A stretch of 64,000 nucleotides of DNA from JAPPHA01 sp964291635 (GTDB lineage: Bacteria; Pseudomonadota; Alphaproteobacteria; Rhodobacterales; Rhodobacteraceae), in assembly GCA_964291635.2 (NCBI GenBank), contig OZ219905.1:310001-374000 (forward strand), read 5' to 3'. The stretch's first letter is position 1; the number at the start of each line of letters is the position of its first letter. The notes beneath the pieces were generated by a model that worked only from the letters and a program-made list of their open reading frames with translations, searched no databases and was not told the DNA's origin. This document shows, piece after piece, positions 25,238 through 34,600 of this stretch. A program made the translations under genes and the position numbers.

Positions 25238-26011
25238 TTACCGTGACGAACCCTCTGCGCTCAAGCCCGCCACCCGTGCCCGCGCCGAGTTCGATCTCGG
25301 GTTCCACAGGTTTCGGTCGAGCGCTTCGTTCAATCGCTCCGCGATTTCCCGCAAGGCCGGCTGGTTGTGTTCCGAGAGGAACCCGCGAACCTGGTCGTCA
25401 TCGAGGCACGCATCGTAGACGAGGTCGAAATGGTGATTTCGCACAGCTCCGGTCGTCGCCGCGAATGCGAACAGGTAATCGATTGTCGCCGCGATTTCGA
25501 AGGCGCCCTTGTATCCGTGGCGCATGACGCCCTTGATCCACTTCGGATTGACGACCCGCGATCGGACGACCCGGCTGATCTCTTCCTCCAGGGTGCGTAT
25601 GACCGGGCGCTCGGGACGGGACAGGTCATTGTGGTAGACGGGCCGTTCCCGGCCCTGCAGGCTGGCGACCGCCGCGAATGCTCCGCCTTCGAACTGGTAG
25701 TAGTCATCGCTGTCGAGAAGATCGTGTTCGCGATTGTCCTGGTTCTGAACGATCGCCTCGACGTGGCGAATGCGTTGCTCGAGCGAACGGCGGGCAGATG
25801 ATCCTTCTCTACCCTTGCCATAGGCGTAACTTCCCCACTCGAGCCACACGTCGCCAAAATCTTCGCGGTTCGACCACAGGCGTTCATCGATCATTGCCTG
25901 CAGGCCTGCTCCGTAGGCACCGGGCTTCGAGCCGAACACCCGGAATCCCGCTTCATCCGTCCTCTCTTCCCTGAACAGGGCGGCTGCGGGGTTCAATGTC
26001 ATTCGGTTCAT
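25238..26011 (-). CDS. cobN: Cobaltochelatase CobN, detached C-terminal part
   Basis: This 257-residue frame is the C-terminal end of CobN: GFRVFGSKPGAYGAGLQA, EWGSYAYG, EAIVQNQDNREHDLLDSDDYY, VNPKWIKGVMRHGYKGAFEI and HHFDLVYDACL are standard blocks. It is in the same phase as the main cobN frame at 26099-28963, yet separated from it by two in-phase stop codons. Between them a third-phase stretch encodes the missing link (LGRPRVDVTLRISGFFRDAFP and ALDEPNDIE). A 2-base gain in a CTCTCTCT run (about 26125) and a 1-base gain near ATTGAACCC (about 26003) would explain this. It would be made as a separate protein only if translation restarted. Confidence 0.85.
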   Translation of the reverse strand: MNRMTLNPAAALFREERTDEAGFRVFGSKPGAYGAGLQAMIDERLWSNREDFGDVWLEWGSYAYGKGREGSSARRSLEQRIRHVEAIVQNQDNREHDLLDSDDYYQFEGGAFAAVASLQGRERPVYHNDLSRPERPVIRTLEEEISRVVRSRVVNPKWIKGVMRHGYKGAFEIAATIDYLFAFAATTGAVRNHHFDLVYDACLDDDQVRGFLSEHNQPALREIAERLNEALDRNLWNPRSNSARARVAGLSAEGSSR

Positions 26012-26098
26012 CCAGTGCCATGACAGCCCTGGCCGCAGAATCCACGAGGTCGACCTGTTGAGGGAACGCGTCCCTGAAGAACCCCGAGATCCTCAGTG

Positions 26099-28963
26099 TC
26101 ACGTCGACCCTCGGGCGCCCCAGGACAGAGAGAGGGGCATGACCTCGAAACCGGTCAAGCGTCGGCTTGCCTGGCTCCAGGTCGGCCGGACTCCCATCAG
26201 CGCGAGCGCCTGGGCAACATCCGCACCTCCGGTTCGCATGTTCGCCGTGCCCCAGGCCGTCAGCAGCAGGGCCTTGGGCCAGTCACCGTGGTCCTGCATG
26301 TGCCGCTCGATCAACAAGGCCGCCGACTTCCAGCCGAGAGTCCATGCCGTGGCTGTGGGGATTGAACGACTGTCGACGCTGAAGAAGTTCCGCCCCGTCG
26401 GCAGCACGTCAAGCCTCCCCGATGTCGGAGCTCCGGACGGCCCGGGTTGCACGAATTTCCCGTCGAGAGCGAACAGCAATCCGGTCTCCTCGGCCGGGCC
26501 CGACGAACGTACCAGCGGCCCGACATGGGCCTGGACGTTGTCCAGGACCTCCCGGCTGCACGTCCCCGGTGGTGTTGTCACGCCGTCAAGAAGATCCGAG
26601 GCCAACGCCTCGATCCTTTCGACGGTGTCGCCCGCGGAACGCCACCAATCCCCTGACGCCTTCGCAAGCACGGCTGGAGTCGGTCCGTGCCACGTTGCCG
26701 ACATGTCGCAATCGAGGGGATCAAACCCGAGTTCGAGATCGTCAGCCAATGCCCGGTGCAGCGAGGCATCGGCTCCCTTTCCGTCACCACGCGGCAGCCT
26801 GACAAGAGCCTGGACCAGGTTCCGCTCGAGCGTGCCGTGCGGTGATTGCCCGAATACGTGCAACCCGTCCCTGATCTGTGCTTCCTTGACGTCGCATAGC
26901 CACGCGTCAAGCATGGCCAGGTCATCGTCGCCATCGTTTCCGGTGAGACCGGCATCGAAGTCGAGCCCGGTGGCAGACGAAAACGACAGGATCTCCCGAT
27001 GAAGAATCTCCTGCCGCTGCGGGTCCAACCCGACAGCACCATAATATTCGTCGAGCAGGCCCTCGAGGTCCCTGAGCGGACCGTACGTCTCTGCCCGGGT
27101 GAGTGGCGGCGTCAGGTGATCGATGATGACTGCGCTTGTCCGCCGCTTGGCCTGCGTTCCCTCCCCTGGATCGTTCACGATGAACGGGTAAACCTGGGGA
27201 ATCGCGCCGAAGACCGCCTCGGGGAAACAGCATTCGGAAAGCGCGATCGCCTTGCCCGGCAGCCATTCCAGGTTGCCGTGCTTGCCCAGGTGGATGACCG
27301 CATGGCAGGCGAACTCCTCCCGAAGCCAGATATAAAATGCCAGGTAATTGTGCGGCGGCGGCAGGTCGGGAGAATGGTAGGTCTCCTTGGGATCAATATT
27401 GTAGCCGCGCGCCGGTTGTATCCCCAGGGCCAGCTTGCCGTAACGATAAACAGGCAACAGGAATCCGCCGCCCTCCAGGAACGGATCTCCTGCAGCTTCG
27501 CCCCAGCGCGACTCGATAAGGTCGCGCGTCTCCCATGGCAGCTCCCGGTATGCGCAAAGGTAATCGTCAAGCGACAGGCGGATGCAGGCGTCCCGGTTTC
27601 CGAAACGCTTGCCGTGGGCATTCGTGGGCCCCGAAAGCAGGGTCTTCATCAACGCGGCCACGTCTTCCGGTTCGTCCCGGATTTCGTAGCCGTTCTCCTT
27701 GAGCAACCGGATGATCCTCATCGCCGACGCGGGCGTATCGAGACCAACGCCATTCGCAATTCGCCCATCCCGATTCGGATAGTTCGCGAGGACCAGCCCG
27801 ATCCGGCGTTCTTCTGCCGGAGTATCCCGGAGCCGAACCCAGTTCGCCGCCAGTCTCGACACGAAGTCGATACGGTCCCCGCGCGCCTTGTACGTGGCGA
27901 CCGGGCATTCCGTCGCCTCGTCGAAATACGCCTCGTCCTTGAAGGAAACCGCACGTGTCAGCACGCGTCCGTCTACCTCCGGCAACGCGACGTTCATCGC
28001 GATATCCCGGGGACGGAGTCCAGCCAGGCCATTCTGCCAGTCCTCTTCCGAGGACCCGGCCAGCACAACCTGCATGACCAGCGCATTCCGCGCCGCGGGC
28101 GCTGACAGCGGGCTGACAGCATCCGGGTTCCCTGCCCCGGGATCGGGAGATCTCGCAGCGAAGGACGTGCAGTTCAGGATCAGCGACGGCGGCGCCCTGT
28201 CGAACAGTGATTCCAGGGTCGCAGCGGAAACCCGGTCCCTGAGCGACACGACAAACACCGGCATCGGGTTCAGGCCCCTGCGAAGCAGGGACCGGACCAG
28301 GCGGTTGATGGGATGCAGGCCCGCTCCCTGAACCAGGGCGCGGTAAAAGACAATCGGGACAACCGGTGCGTCCTTGATCCATTGTTCCTGAATGCGAACC
28401 AGGTCGGTGACACCTTCTCCCGGCCAGTAAATCCCGGCACGCAGAAGGGCGCGCGCCGTGGGTGGCCGGTCGACGGATTCCAGCATTGCACGGGCATACA
28501 GCAGGAAATTGCGCGCGTTCTCGGCACCGCCTTCGACCAGATAGGCCCACAGGTTCTCCCAGTCCGCGCGGGCGACCGTTGACAACCTCCACAGCCCCTC
28601 GTCGGGTTTGTCATCACCTGGCAGGGCAGCGAACCGAACGCCGGCCCGGGCTAGCCTGGCGGAATACTGCTCCGTACCATACGGCCAGTAGTCGGTTCCC
28701 CCAAGTATGCGTGCGATCACGAGGCGGGATCTCGATGCACAGTTCGAGATGTGAGAATCGACCGACATCGGATGGGCGAGATGGGCGAGATTTGCCAACC
28801 TCAGCGAACCGACGGCGTCACCGAGTTCGGCTCGGGCTGCTGCGAGCGCTGCGAGTTCCGAATCGGCTGCCGAGACAAAAACCAGATCGCCCGGCGACTG
28901 GTCAAGGTCAACGGCGCTGGAGCCGTCATCAATCTGGCCAGGTCGGGCCTGCAGCAAATGCAT
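26099..28963 (-). CDS. cobN: Cobaltochelatase CobN, N-terminal and central part (frameshifted)
   Basis: CobN is the large subunit of the aerobic cobaltochelatase (CobN-CobS-CobT) that inserts cobalt into hydrogenobyrinic acid diamide. This frame gives 954 residues covering the N-terminal and central regions, including IARILGGTDYWPYG, PVVPIVFYRALVQGA, HLGKHGNLEWLPGKAIALS, FIVNDPGEGTQAKRRTSAVIIDHLTPP and DNVQAHVGPLVRSS. The frame is lost at LTGFEVMPLS, just before the conserved C-terminal quarter, which continues at 25238-26011. It starts one base into the stop of the GNAT gene and belongs to the B12-riboswitch operon. CobS and CobT are not in the window. Without repair or frameshifting the enzyme would be inactive. 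Confidence 0.9.
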   Translation of the reverse strand: MHLLQARPGQIDDGSSAVDLDQSPGDLVFVSAADSELAALAAARAELGDAVGSLRLANLAHLAHPMSVDSHISNCASRSRLVIARILGGTDYWPYGTEQYSARLARAGVRFAALPGDDKPDEGLWRLSTVARADWENLWAYLVEGGAENARNFLLYARAMLESVDRPPTARALLRAGIYWPGEGVTDLVRIQEQWIKDAPVVPIVFYRALVQGAGLHPINRLVRSLLRRGLNPMPVFVVSLRDRVSAATLESLFDRAPPSLILNCTSFAARSPDPGAGNPDAVSPLSAPAARNALVMQVVLAGSSEEDWQNGLAGLRPRDIAMNVALPEVDGRVLTRAVSFKDEAYFDEATECPVATYKARGDRIDFVSRLAANWVRLRDTPAEERRIGLVLANYPNRDGRIANGVGLDTPASAMRIIRLLKENGYEIRDEPEDVAALMKTLLSGPTNAHGKRFGNRDACIRLSLDDYLCAYRELPWETRDLIESRWGEAAGDPFLEGGGFLLPVYRYGKLALGIQPARGYNIDPKETYHSPDLPPPHNYLAFYIWLREEFACHAVIHLGKHGNLEWLPGKAIALSECCFPEAVFGAIPQVYPFIVNDPGEGTQAKRRTSAVIIDHLTPPLTRAETYGPLRDLEGLLDEYYGAVGLDPQRQEILHREILSFSSATGLDFDAGLTGNDGDDDLAMLDAWLCDVKEAQIRDGLHVFGQSPHGTLERNLVQALVRLPRGDGKGADASLHRALADDLELGFDPLDCDMSATWHGPTPAVLAKASGDWWRSAGDTVERIEALASDLLDGVTTPPGTCSREVLDNVQAHVGPLVRSSGPAEETGLLFALDGKFVQPGPSGAPTSGRLDVLPTGRNFFSVDSRSIPTATAWTLGWKSAALLIERHMQDHGDWPKALLLTAWGTANMRTGGADVAQALALMGVRPTWSQASRRLTGFEVMPLSLSWGARGST

Positions 28964-29415
28964 CAGTCGAGGCGCTTTTCCATGAAGAGACTTGCCGGAT
29001 GTTCACGATAGCACCCGAACTTCCCGCAGCGATCGTATCCCCGACGTTCATACAACCGAACCGCGGCGGCCAGCCTGGATCCGGTCTCAAGCCTGACAAC
29101 ACCGAGGCCCAAGTCCCCTGCGTCCGCTTCAAGACGGTCCATCAGCGCTTCGGCGATTCCGCGGCCGCGCCATTCCGGACGAACATACAGCCGCTTGATC
29201 TCGCCGTAACTGCCGCAGTCAACGAGAGCCACGCATCCGACCGGTTCGCCGAGTTCCCGCGCGACCAGGAACGTTGAATCGGAGCCATTCAATTCGTCCG
29301 GACTGAACGAAAAACAGGCCTCGGGAGGATAATGCTCCCGCAATGCGGCTTCGCTGCCCTCGATCAGGAACCTGCCTTCCGTCGTAACCGGGCTCTCGAT
29401 GGCGATTTTCAGCAT
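28963..29415 (-). CDS. GNAT-family N-acetyltransferase
   Basis: A 150-residue acetyl-CoA-dependent acyltransferase. The acetyl-CoA-binding motif A is IKRLYVRPEWRGRGIAEALMDRLE, followed by the motif B region GLGVVRLETG and the C-terminal YERRGYDRCGKFGCYREH. It overlaps cobW by 7 bases and cobN by 1 base, so it is translationally coupled inside a cobalamin operon. No acetyltransferase step is known in B12 synthesis, so its target is unknown; family members of this shape acetylate small amines, amino acids or protein N-termini. Confidence 0.88.
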   Translation of the reverse strand: MLKIAIESPVTTEGRFLIEGSEAALREHYPPEACFSFSPDELNGSDSTFLVARELGEPVGCVALVDCGSYGEIKRLYVRPEWRGRGIAEALMDRLEADAGDLGLGVVRLETGSRLAAAVRLYERRGYDRCGKFGCYREHPASLFMEKRLD

Positions 29416-30455
29416 GCTGCAGCCGTCAACCCGGTTCTGATTCCGGTTCGATCGAGCCCGGCCATACCAATCACGACGAGCCTCGTCGCGCGCTCTTCGC
29501 CGGGCCGGAACGGCCGGTCGAAATAGTGCTCGACCCGGGGACCAACGGCCTGTACCGCCAATCGCATGGGGCGCCCGGCCACGGTGGCAAAGCCCTTGAT
29601 TCTGAGGATGTCATGTTTGCGGACAGTCTCCTCTATCCTGACAGACAGTGTTTCGGGCTCAGCCACGGATCCGAACTCGACAACGAATGACTCGAACTCA
29701 TCGTGGTCGTGGTCGTGATCCTCGTCATCATGGTGATGCCTCGCCTGCCGGGTATCGGCTCCGCTTTCGGCAGCAGCCAGGACGCCAAGGACGACATCGG
29801 CCGGCAGATCCCCGTTCCGCGCAGCCACGACCCGTGTTCCTTCCCGGGATTCGTGCCGGAGTCGGGCAATCAATCCGTCAACTTCATCCGGATCGAGCAG
29901 GTCGGACTTGTTCACCACGACAATGTCGGCTGAGACAAGCTGATCTTCGAACAATTCCGCCAATGGTGACTCGTGGTCCAGATTTGCATCTGACTGCCTC
30001 TGGATATCGACCGCAACCGGATCGCTGGCAAAACGGCCCTCGACAACAGCCTTGCCGTCAACGACGACAATGATGCCGTCAATTGTCAGACGGTTGCGCA
30101 GTCGAGGCCAGTTGAACGCCCTGACGAGGGGTTGTGGAAGGGCCAGGCCCGAAGTTTCGACGACAACGTGATCCGGCAGTTCATCGCGGGCGAGGATGGA
30201 TTCCATCGCGGGAACGAAGTCGTCGGAGACGGTACAGCAAATACAGCCGTTGGTCAGTTCAACGATCTCGCCGGCGCCGCAAGCGGACTCGCCACAGCCT
30301 TCGATGAGCGCACCATCGACCCCGAGATCGCCGAATTCGTTGATCACCAGTGCAATCCGCCGACCGCAAGCGTTACCCAAAAGGTGACGGATCAGGGTTG
30401 TCTTGCCCGCACCGAGAAATCCGGTGAGGATCGTCACTGGAATACGCGAAGCCAT
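29409..30455 (-). CDS. cobW: CobW, GTP-dependent metallochaperone of cobalamin synthesis
   Basis: A 348-residue G3E-family GTPase thought to deliver cobalt for CobN. The P-loop GFLGAGKTT begins at residue 12. The metal-binding CxCC motif reads GCICC, and NKSDL is the guanine-specificity motif. A histidine/aspartate-rich stretch near residues 240-255 (ARHHHDDEDHDHDHD) should bind metal, and a C-terminal CobW_C domain follows. It is full length with a GGAGG ribosome-binding site. It sits second in the riboswitch operon, after hupE and before the GNAT gene and cobN. Confidence 0.95.
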   Translation of the reverse strand: MASRIPVTILTGFLGAGKTTLIRHLLGNACGRRIALVINEFGDLGVDGALIEGCGESACGAGEIVELTNGCICCTVSDDFVPAMESILARDELPDHVVVETSGLALPQPLVRAFNWPRLRNRLTIDGIIVVVDGKAVVEGRFASDPVAVDIQRQSDANLDHESPLAELFEDQLVSADIVVVNKSDLLDPDEVDGLIARLRHESREGTRVVAARNGDLPADVVLGVLAAAESGADTRQARHHHDDEDHDHDHDEFESFVVEFGSVAEPETLSVRIEETVRKHDILRIKGFATVAGRPMRLAVQAVGPRVEHYFDRPFRPGEERATRLVVIGMAGLDRTGIRTGLTAAAC

Positions 30456-30515
30456 GATACCTCCGAAAACAGTTGACGGAACCGAGCCCGGACGGGTCGC
30501 CGCCGGCGGGAGCGG

Positions 30516-31064
30516 TCAGCCGAATCCCATGATTGCAATGGTGGCGTCTTCCACCCTCTCGAGAACCAGGAACAGGCCGATGCCGGCAACGGCAACGCCC
30601 GCGAGTCGTGATTCGAAAGCACCAACCCGATCCGCGGCCGCCCAACCCTGTGCCAACCGCGCACTGGCCGCGCTGACGAGATACTGGACGATGGCCAGTC
30701 CCAACACATATCCGGCCAACACGTCAAATCAGACCTCGGCTTCCCGAGCGGCGGTGCTTTCCCCAAAGGCTGAGCCATGGAACAAGCCGAAACCGATGAA
30801 AAATCCAGGGGTTGTCCCGAGTCGGGCTTTTCGACCCCGGACGAGCAACCCGCCCAGGCACAATAGCGAGAGCGCAATCATCGTCTCGACAATCGGCAGG
30901 CCCATGCCGGTCGAAGCCAGAATGGTGCCGCCGAGCATGGCGACGATAATTGCGGCAGGCACGGAAAACGCCCTGCCAGACAGCAGGTGGTGGGCGAACG
31001 CAATGCCCGGCAAGACACTCAACGCACAAGCAGGAATCGATAAAACCTTCGGCGGGTTTTTCAT
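30516..31064 (-). pseudogene. hupE: HupE/UreJ-type cobalt/nickel transporter, interrupted by an in-frame TGA
   Basis: The gene behind the B12 riboswitch encodes a small membrane protein of the HupE/UreJ family, whose B12-regulated members are taken to import cobalt. A signal peptide ends AFAHH, membrane segments follow, and FGLFHGSAFGES is the family's HGxAxGE motif. After 111 residues a TGA at 30729-30731 stops the frame. The same frame then continues for about 70 residues with two more membrane segments (VLAGYVLGLAIVQYLVSAAS). The usual HPxxGxDH metal-binding motif near the N-terminus is not visible, so an internal deletion is likely too. The start at 31064 has GAGGAGGAG upstream. Confidence 0.8.
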
Positions 31065-31615
31065 CGAATCTCCTCCTCGGCTCAGTCCGTGGGGAGGATC
31101 CGCGGGTCATGGATTGACCGAAACACCGTCTTCACCATCACGGAACACCCCGTCCGTCGCTGTTGGTCAGCGCAATTGCACTGGCGCATGGCAGGTCTCC
31201 TGGCTTGCGGGTCAGTGCGCCGCGCCCTCCTTCCCGGCAATCGCCAGTGGAACTGGACGCGCGCTCACCGCGACAGTCGCGGGGGCGGCTGCGGCTGGAG
31301 GTCCCTCGGATATCGGTCAACCTCTTCCGCATTCCCGTTTCATCCCCGGATGCTTTGCATCCGCGCGGGGAACCATGCGGGGCCCTTGTTAACCGGCATC
31401 GGATCGTGGTCAAGGCCTTTCGCGCCCGGTGCAGCGTTCACGATTGATCCGGACCTGCGTACGTGATCGCGTATCCCCGGCAGACCGCGCGCTTTCACCG
31501 GGATCGCGGAAAAACAGACATGTCGAGTCAATAAGTGGTTGACTGATGGTACTGGTTGACAACACTTGGTATTGGCGGGCAATTCCCTGCATTGAGTGTA
31601 ACAGCAGGTGGTTCG
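31065..31615. other. Divergent intergenic region between hupE and smc
   Basis: This 551-base region holds the cobalamin riboswitch on the minus strand (31186-31378) and the leader of smc on the plus strand. TTGACA at about 31555 could serve as a -35 element for smc, but the -10 is poor. No protein gene is seen. Confidence 0.5.
31186..31378 (-). promoter_or_regulatory. Cobalamin (B12) riboswitch
   Basis: On the minus strand all landmark blocks of the cobalamin riboswitch appear in order: GATGAAACGGGAATGCGG, then GCCCCCGCGACTGTCGCGG, then GCCGGGAAGGAGGGCG, then GACCCGCAAGCCAGGAGACC. The B12-box CCAGGAGACCTGCC is at 31190-31204. It lies about 120 bases before hupE and should shut off hupE-cobW-GNAT-cobN when adenosylcobalamin is plentiful. 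The core looks undamaged although two genes it controls are broken. Confidence 0.93.
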
Positions 31616-34600
31616 GTGCACTTCGACAAGATTCGTCTGACCGGATTCAAGAGTTTTGCGGATCCGACGGAGCTGATCATTGCTGACGGGCTGTCAGGGC
31701 TCGTTGGACCCAATGGTTGCGGCAAATCGAATCTTCTTGAAGCGTTGCGCTGGGTCATGGGAGAAAGTCGCCCGACCTCCGTCCGTGGTGGAGGAATGGA
31801 CGACGTGATCTTCGGTGGCACCGAAGGCCGTCCGCCTCGGGACTTCGCCGAAGTCGTGCTCACGATCGGAAACAGCGCCGACGTCGAGGTGGGCGGCGTC
31901 GAGCCCGCGAACACTCTCGAGGTCGTACGCCGGATCAACAGGGAAATCGGTTCCGCCTATCGGGTGAATGGCAAACAGGTCCGTGCCCGCGACATCAGGC
32001 GAATGTTTGCGGATGCCTCGATCGGGGCCAACTCTCCGTCACTCGTACGCCAGGGGCAGATCGCGGAACTGGTCAATGCGAAGCCTGCCTCCCGGCGTCG
32101 CATCCTTGAGGAAGCCGCCGGGATTTCCGGGTTGCACCAGCGGCGCCGGGAAGCCGAACTCAAACTCCAGAATGCCGAAGCCAACCTCGATCGTGTCGCG
32201 GACGTGATCGCCTCGCTTGAATCGCAACTGAAATCCCTGGAACACCAGGTTCGGCAGGCGGCCCGTTACCGCGAATTCGGCGCGAGGCTGCGGCAGTCCG
32301 GGCAATTGTTGCTGTACCAGCGGTGGCAGAGTGCCAGCGAGGCGCGCGCAGTGGCGTCCAACACCGTCGACGGGGCCACGGATGCCGTAGCGAAAACCGA
32401 AAAGGCCATTCACGCCGCGCAGGAAAAGAGACTGGGGGCGGCCGAAAGCCTGGGCACGGCCCGAAGAGGTGACACCGCAGCATCGACCGCGCTGGAAAAG
32501 CTCAGGATGCTATTCGCGGGCCTGGCCGCCGAAGAGGCGCAGGCAAGACAGACGATCGAACGCCAGCAAGCACAGGTGCAACAACTCGAAGTCGACCTGA
32601 ATCGTGAATCGTCGCTCAGCGTGGATGCTGCCAATGCGGTCTCTCGTCTCGATGATGAACAGGACGAGTTGAGCGAAGCCAGTTGCGATCATGACGCCCG
32701 TGTCGAGGTTGCGCAAAAAAGCGCAGAGGCCGCGCGCGAACGGTTGCGCGAAGCCGAAACGGTTTTCGAAGCGCTGTCGCGTGAATTGGCCCAGTTGACG
32801 GCGAGCAGGCAATCATCGGAAAGGCGGCGCACCGAAGCGGAGTCGATGCTCGCCCGCAGAACGGCGCGAGCGGAGGAAACAGCCTCCCGCATCGAAGAAG
32901 CCAGGAAACGCCTGGACGAAACGAACAGGTCCGTTGCCATCGCGTTGGAAGAAGCGACAGCTGCCAAGTCCATGGCTGATTCGGCCGAGGCGGAACTCAC
33001 GAATTCCGCGGCGGCGACAGCCCGGGCCCAGGCCGAGCAAGGCGCTGCCTGGAACGCCCATTCCGAAGCGGAGGGCACGGCTTCCGCTCTCAGGTCCGAA
33101 ATCAGCGCATTGGAGAAGGTGCTCGACGAATCCCGGAAGGGTGGCGACCAGCTCATGGACGCTGTGCGGGTCGAAGTCGGCTATGAAGCTGCATTCGGCG
33201 CTGCCCTCGGCGACGACCTGACACTTCCCGGCACAGACGATGAATCAGGTTCCGGATGGGTGTCGCTTCCCGGCTACACTGGACCGCCAGCCATGCCAGG
33301 GGAGGCCAGGCCACTCGACGTCCACGTCGTGTCTCCTCCGGAGCTTGGGCGAAGAATGAGCCAGACCGGCCTGGTTGCCGCCTCCGAAGGTTCACGGTTG
33401 CAGGGGACTCTCAAGCCCGGGCAACGCCTGGTGAGCGTCGAAGGTGACCTCTGGCGCTGGGATGGGTTGAGGACATCCGCCTCGGATGCCCCTTCCCGAT
33501 CAGCTGAGCGACTCAGGCAGTTCAACCGGTTGGACAGCCTGCGCGATGCGCTTCATGACGCGGAAGGCAGGTCGGCAGAGTCTGCACGTATTCTGGCGAG
33601 GGCAAGGGAAAGGCTGTCCGCAGCCGTTACTGCCGAGGACATGGCGCGGGATCGCCGCAAAAGGGCCGAAGAACACCTGACGGAAATATCGAGACGCCAT
33701 TCCCGTTTCGAGGCCGAACGCGACAAGCTGTCGGGAAACCTGGAGGCCCTATCACTCGCGCGTGAACAGTTGATCGAGGACATTGCGTCCGCCGCCACCA
33801 TGATTTCGGAGGCCGAAGGCGGATTGCAAGAGTCGGGCAAACTCGTGGAAGTGCAATCCGATGTCGATGCGGCGCGGCAGAAACTGTCCGGCGCCCGCGA
33901 CGAAACGATTTCCCGAAACCTTGAACACGACGCCCTCCTCCGCGATCAGGTTGCAAGACAGGAACGGCTGGCGGAGATCGAAGCCGAAAGGAAAGACTGG
34001 TCCCTTCGCGCGCAAACCGCGGTCCAACGGATTCGGGACCTGGAACTGCGCCGGGACAGGGCGGCAATCGCTTTGTCCGAGGCAAAAAGCCTTCCAGGCG
34101 AGATTTCGGTTCGACGTGACGAACTGAAGACCGAGGTCAGCCGGGCGGAAAACCGACGCAATTCGGCCTCGGATCTCCTCAAGGCGGCAGAAGACGCGCT
34201 GCGGGAAGCGGAACAGCGGGAACGCGAGTATGAACGGGCAGCGTCGGACGCGCGCGAACAGCGCGCACGCGCAGAGGTCATGCTCGAGACCGCGACCGAC
34301 CGGGAACGCGCGGCAAGCGCGATGATCGCGGCTGAGACCGGCGGCAGTCCGGAAGATCTCGCCCGGACTCTTGAAATTGCCGCGGGCGGAAACGAGCGGA
34401 AGGACGTTGCCACGATCGAGGCGGAGATCGTATATCTCCGGCGCCAGCGTGATGCGCTCGGAGCGATCAACCTGAGAGCCGAAGAGGATGCCAGCGCACT
34501 GGCATCCGAACGCGATTCCCTTGCCAGCGAAAGGGATGAACTCCTAACCGCGGTCGCGCGCCTCAGATCCGGGATCGCTGCGCTGAACAAGGACGGGCGC

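Noticed and set aside
30729..30731. TGA in hupE as a selenocysteine codon
   Set aside because: The position is not a redox site in HupE, no SECIS-like stem was noticed, and the gene has other signs of decay.
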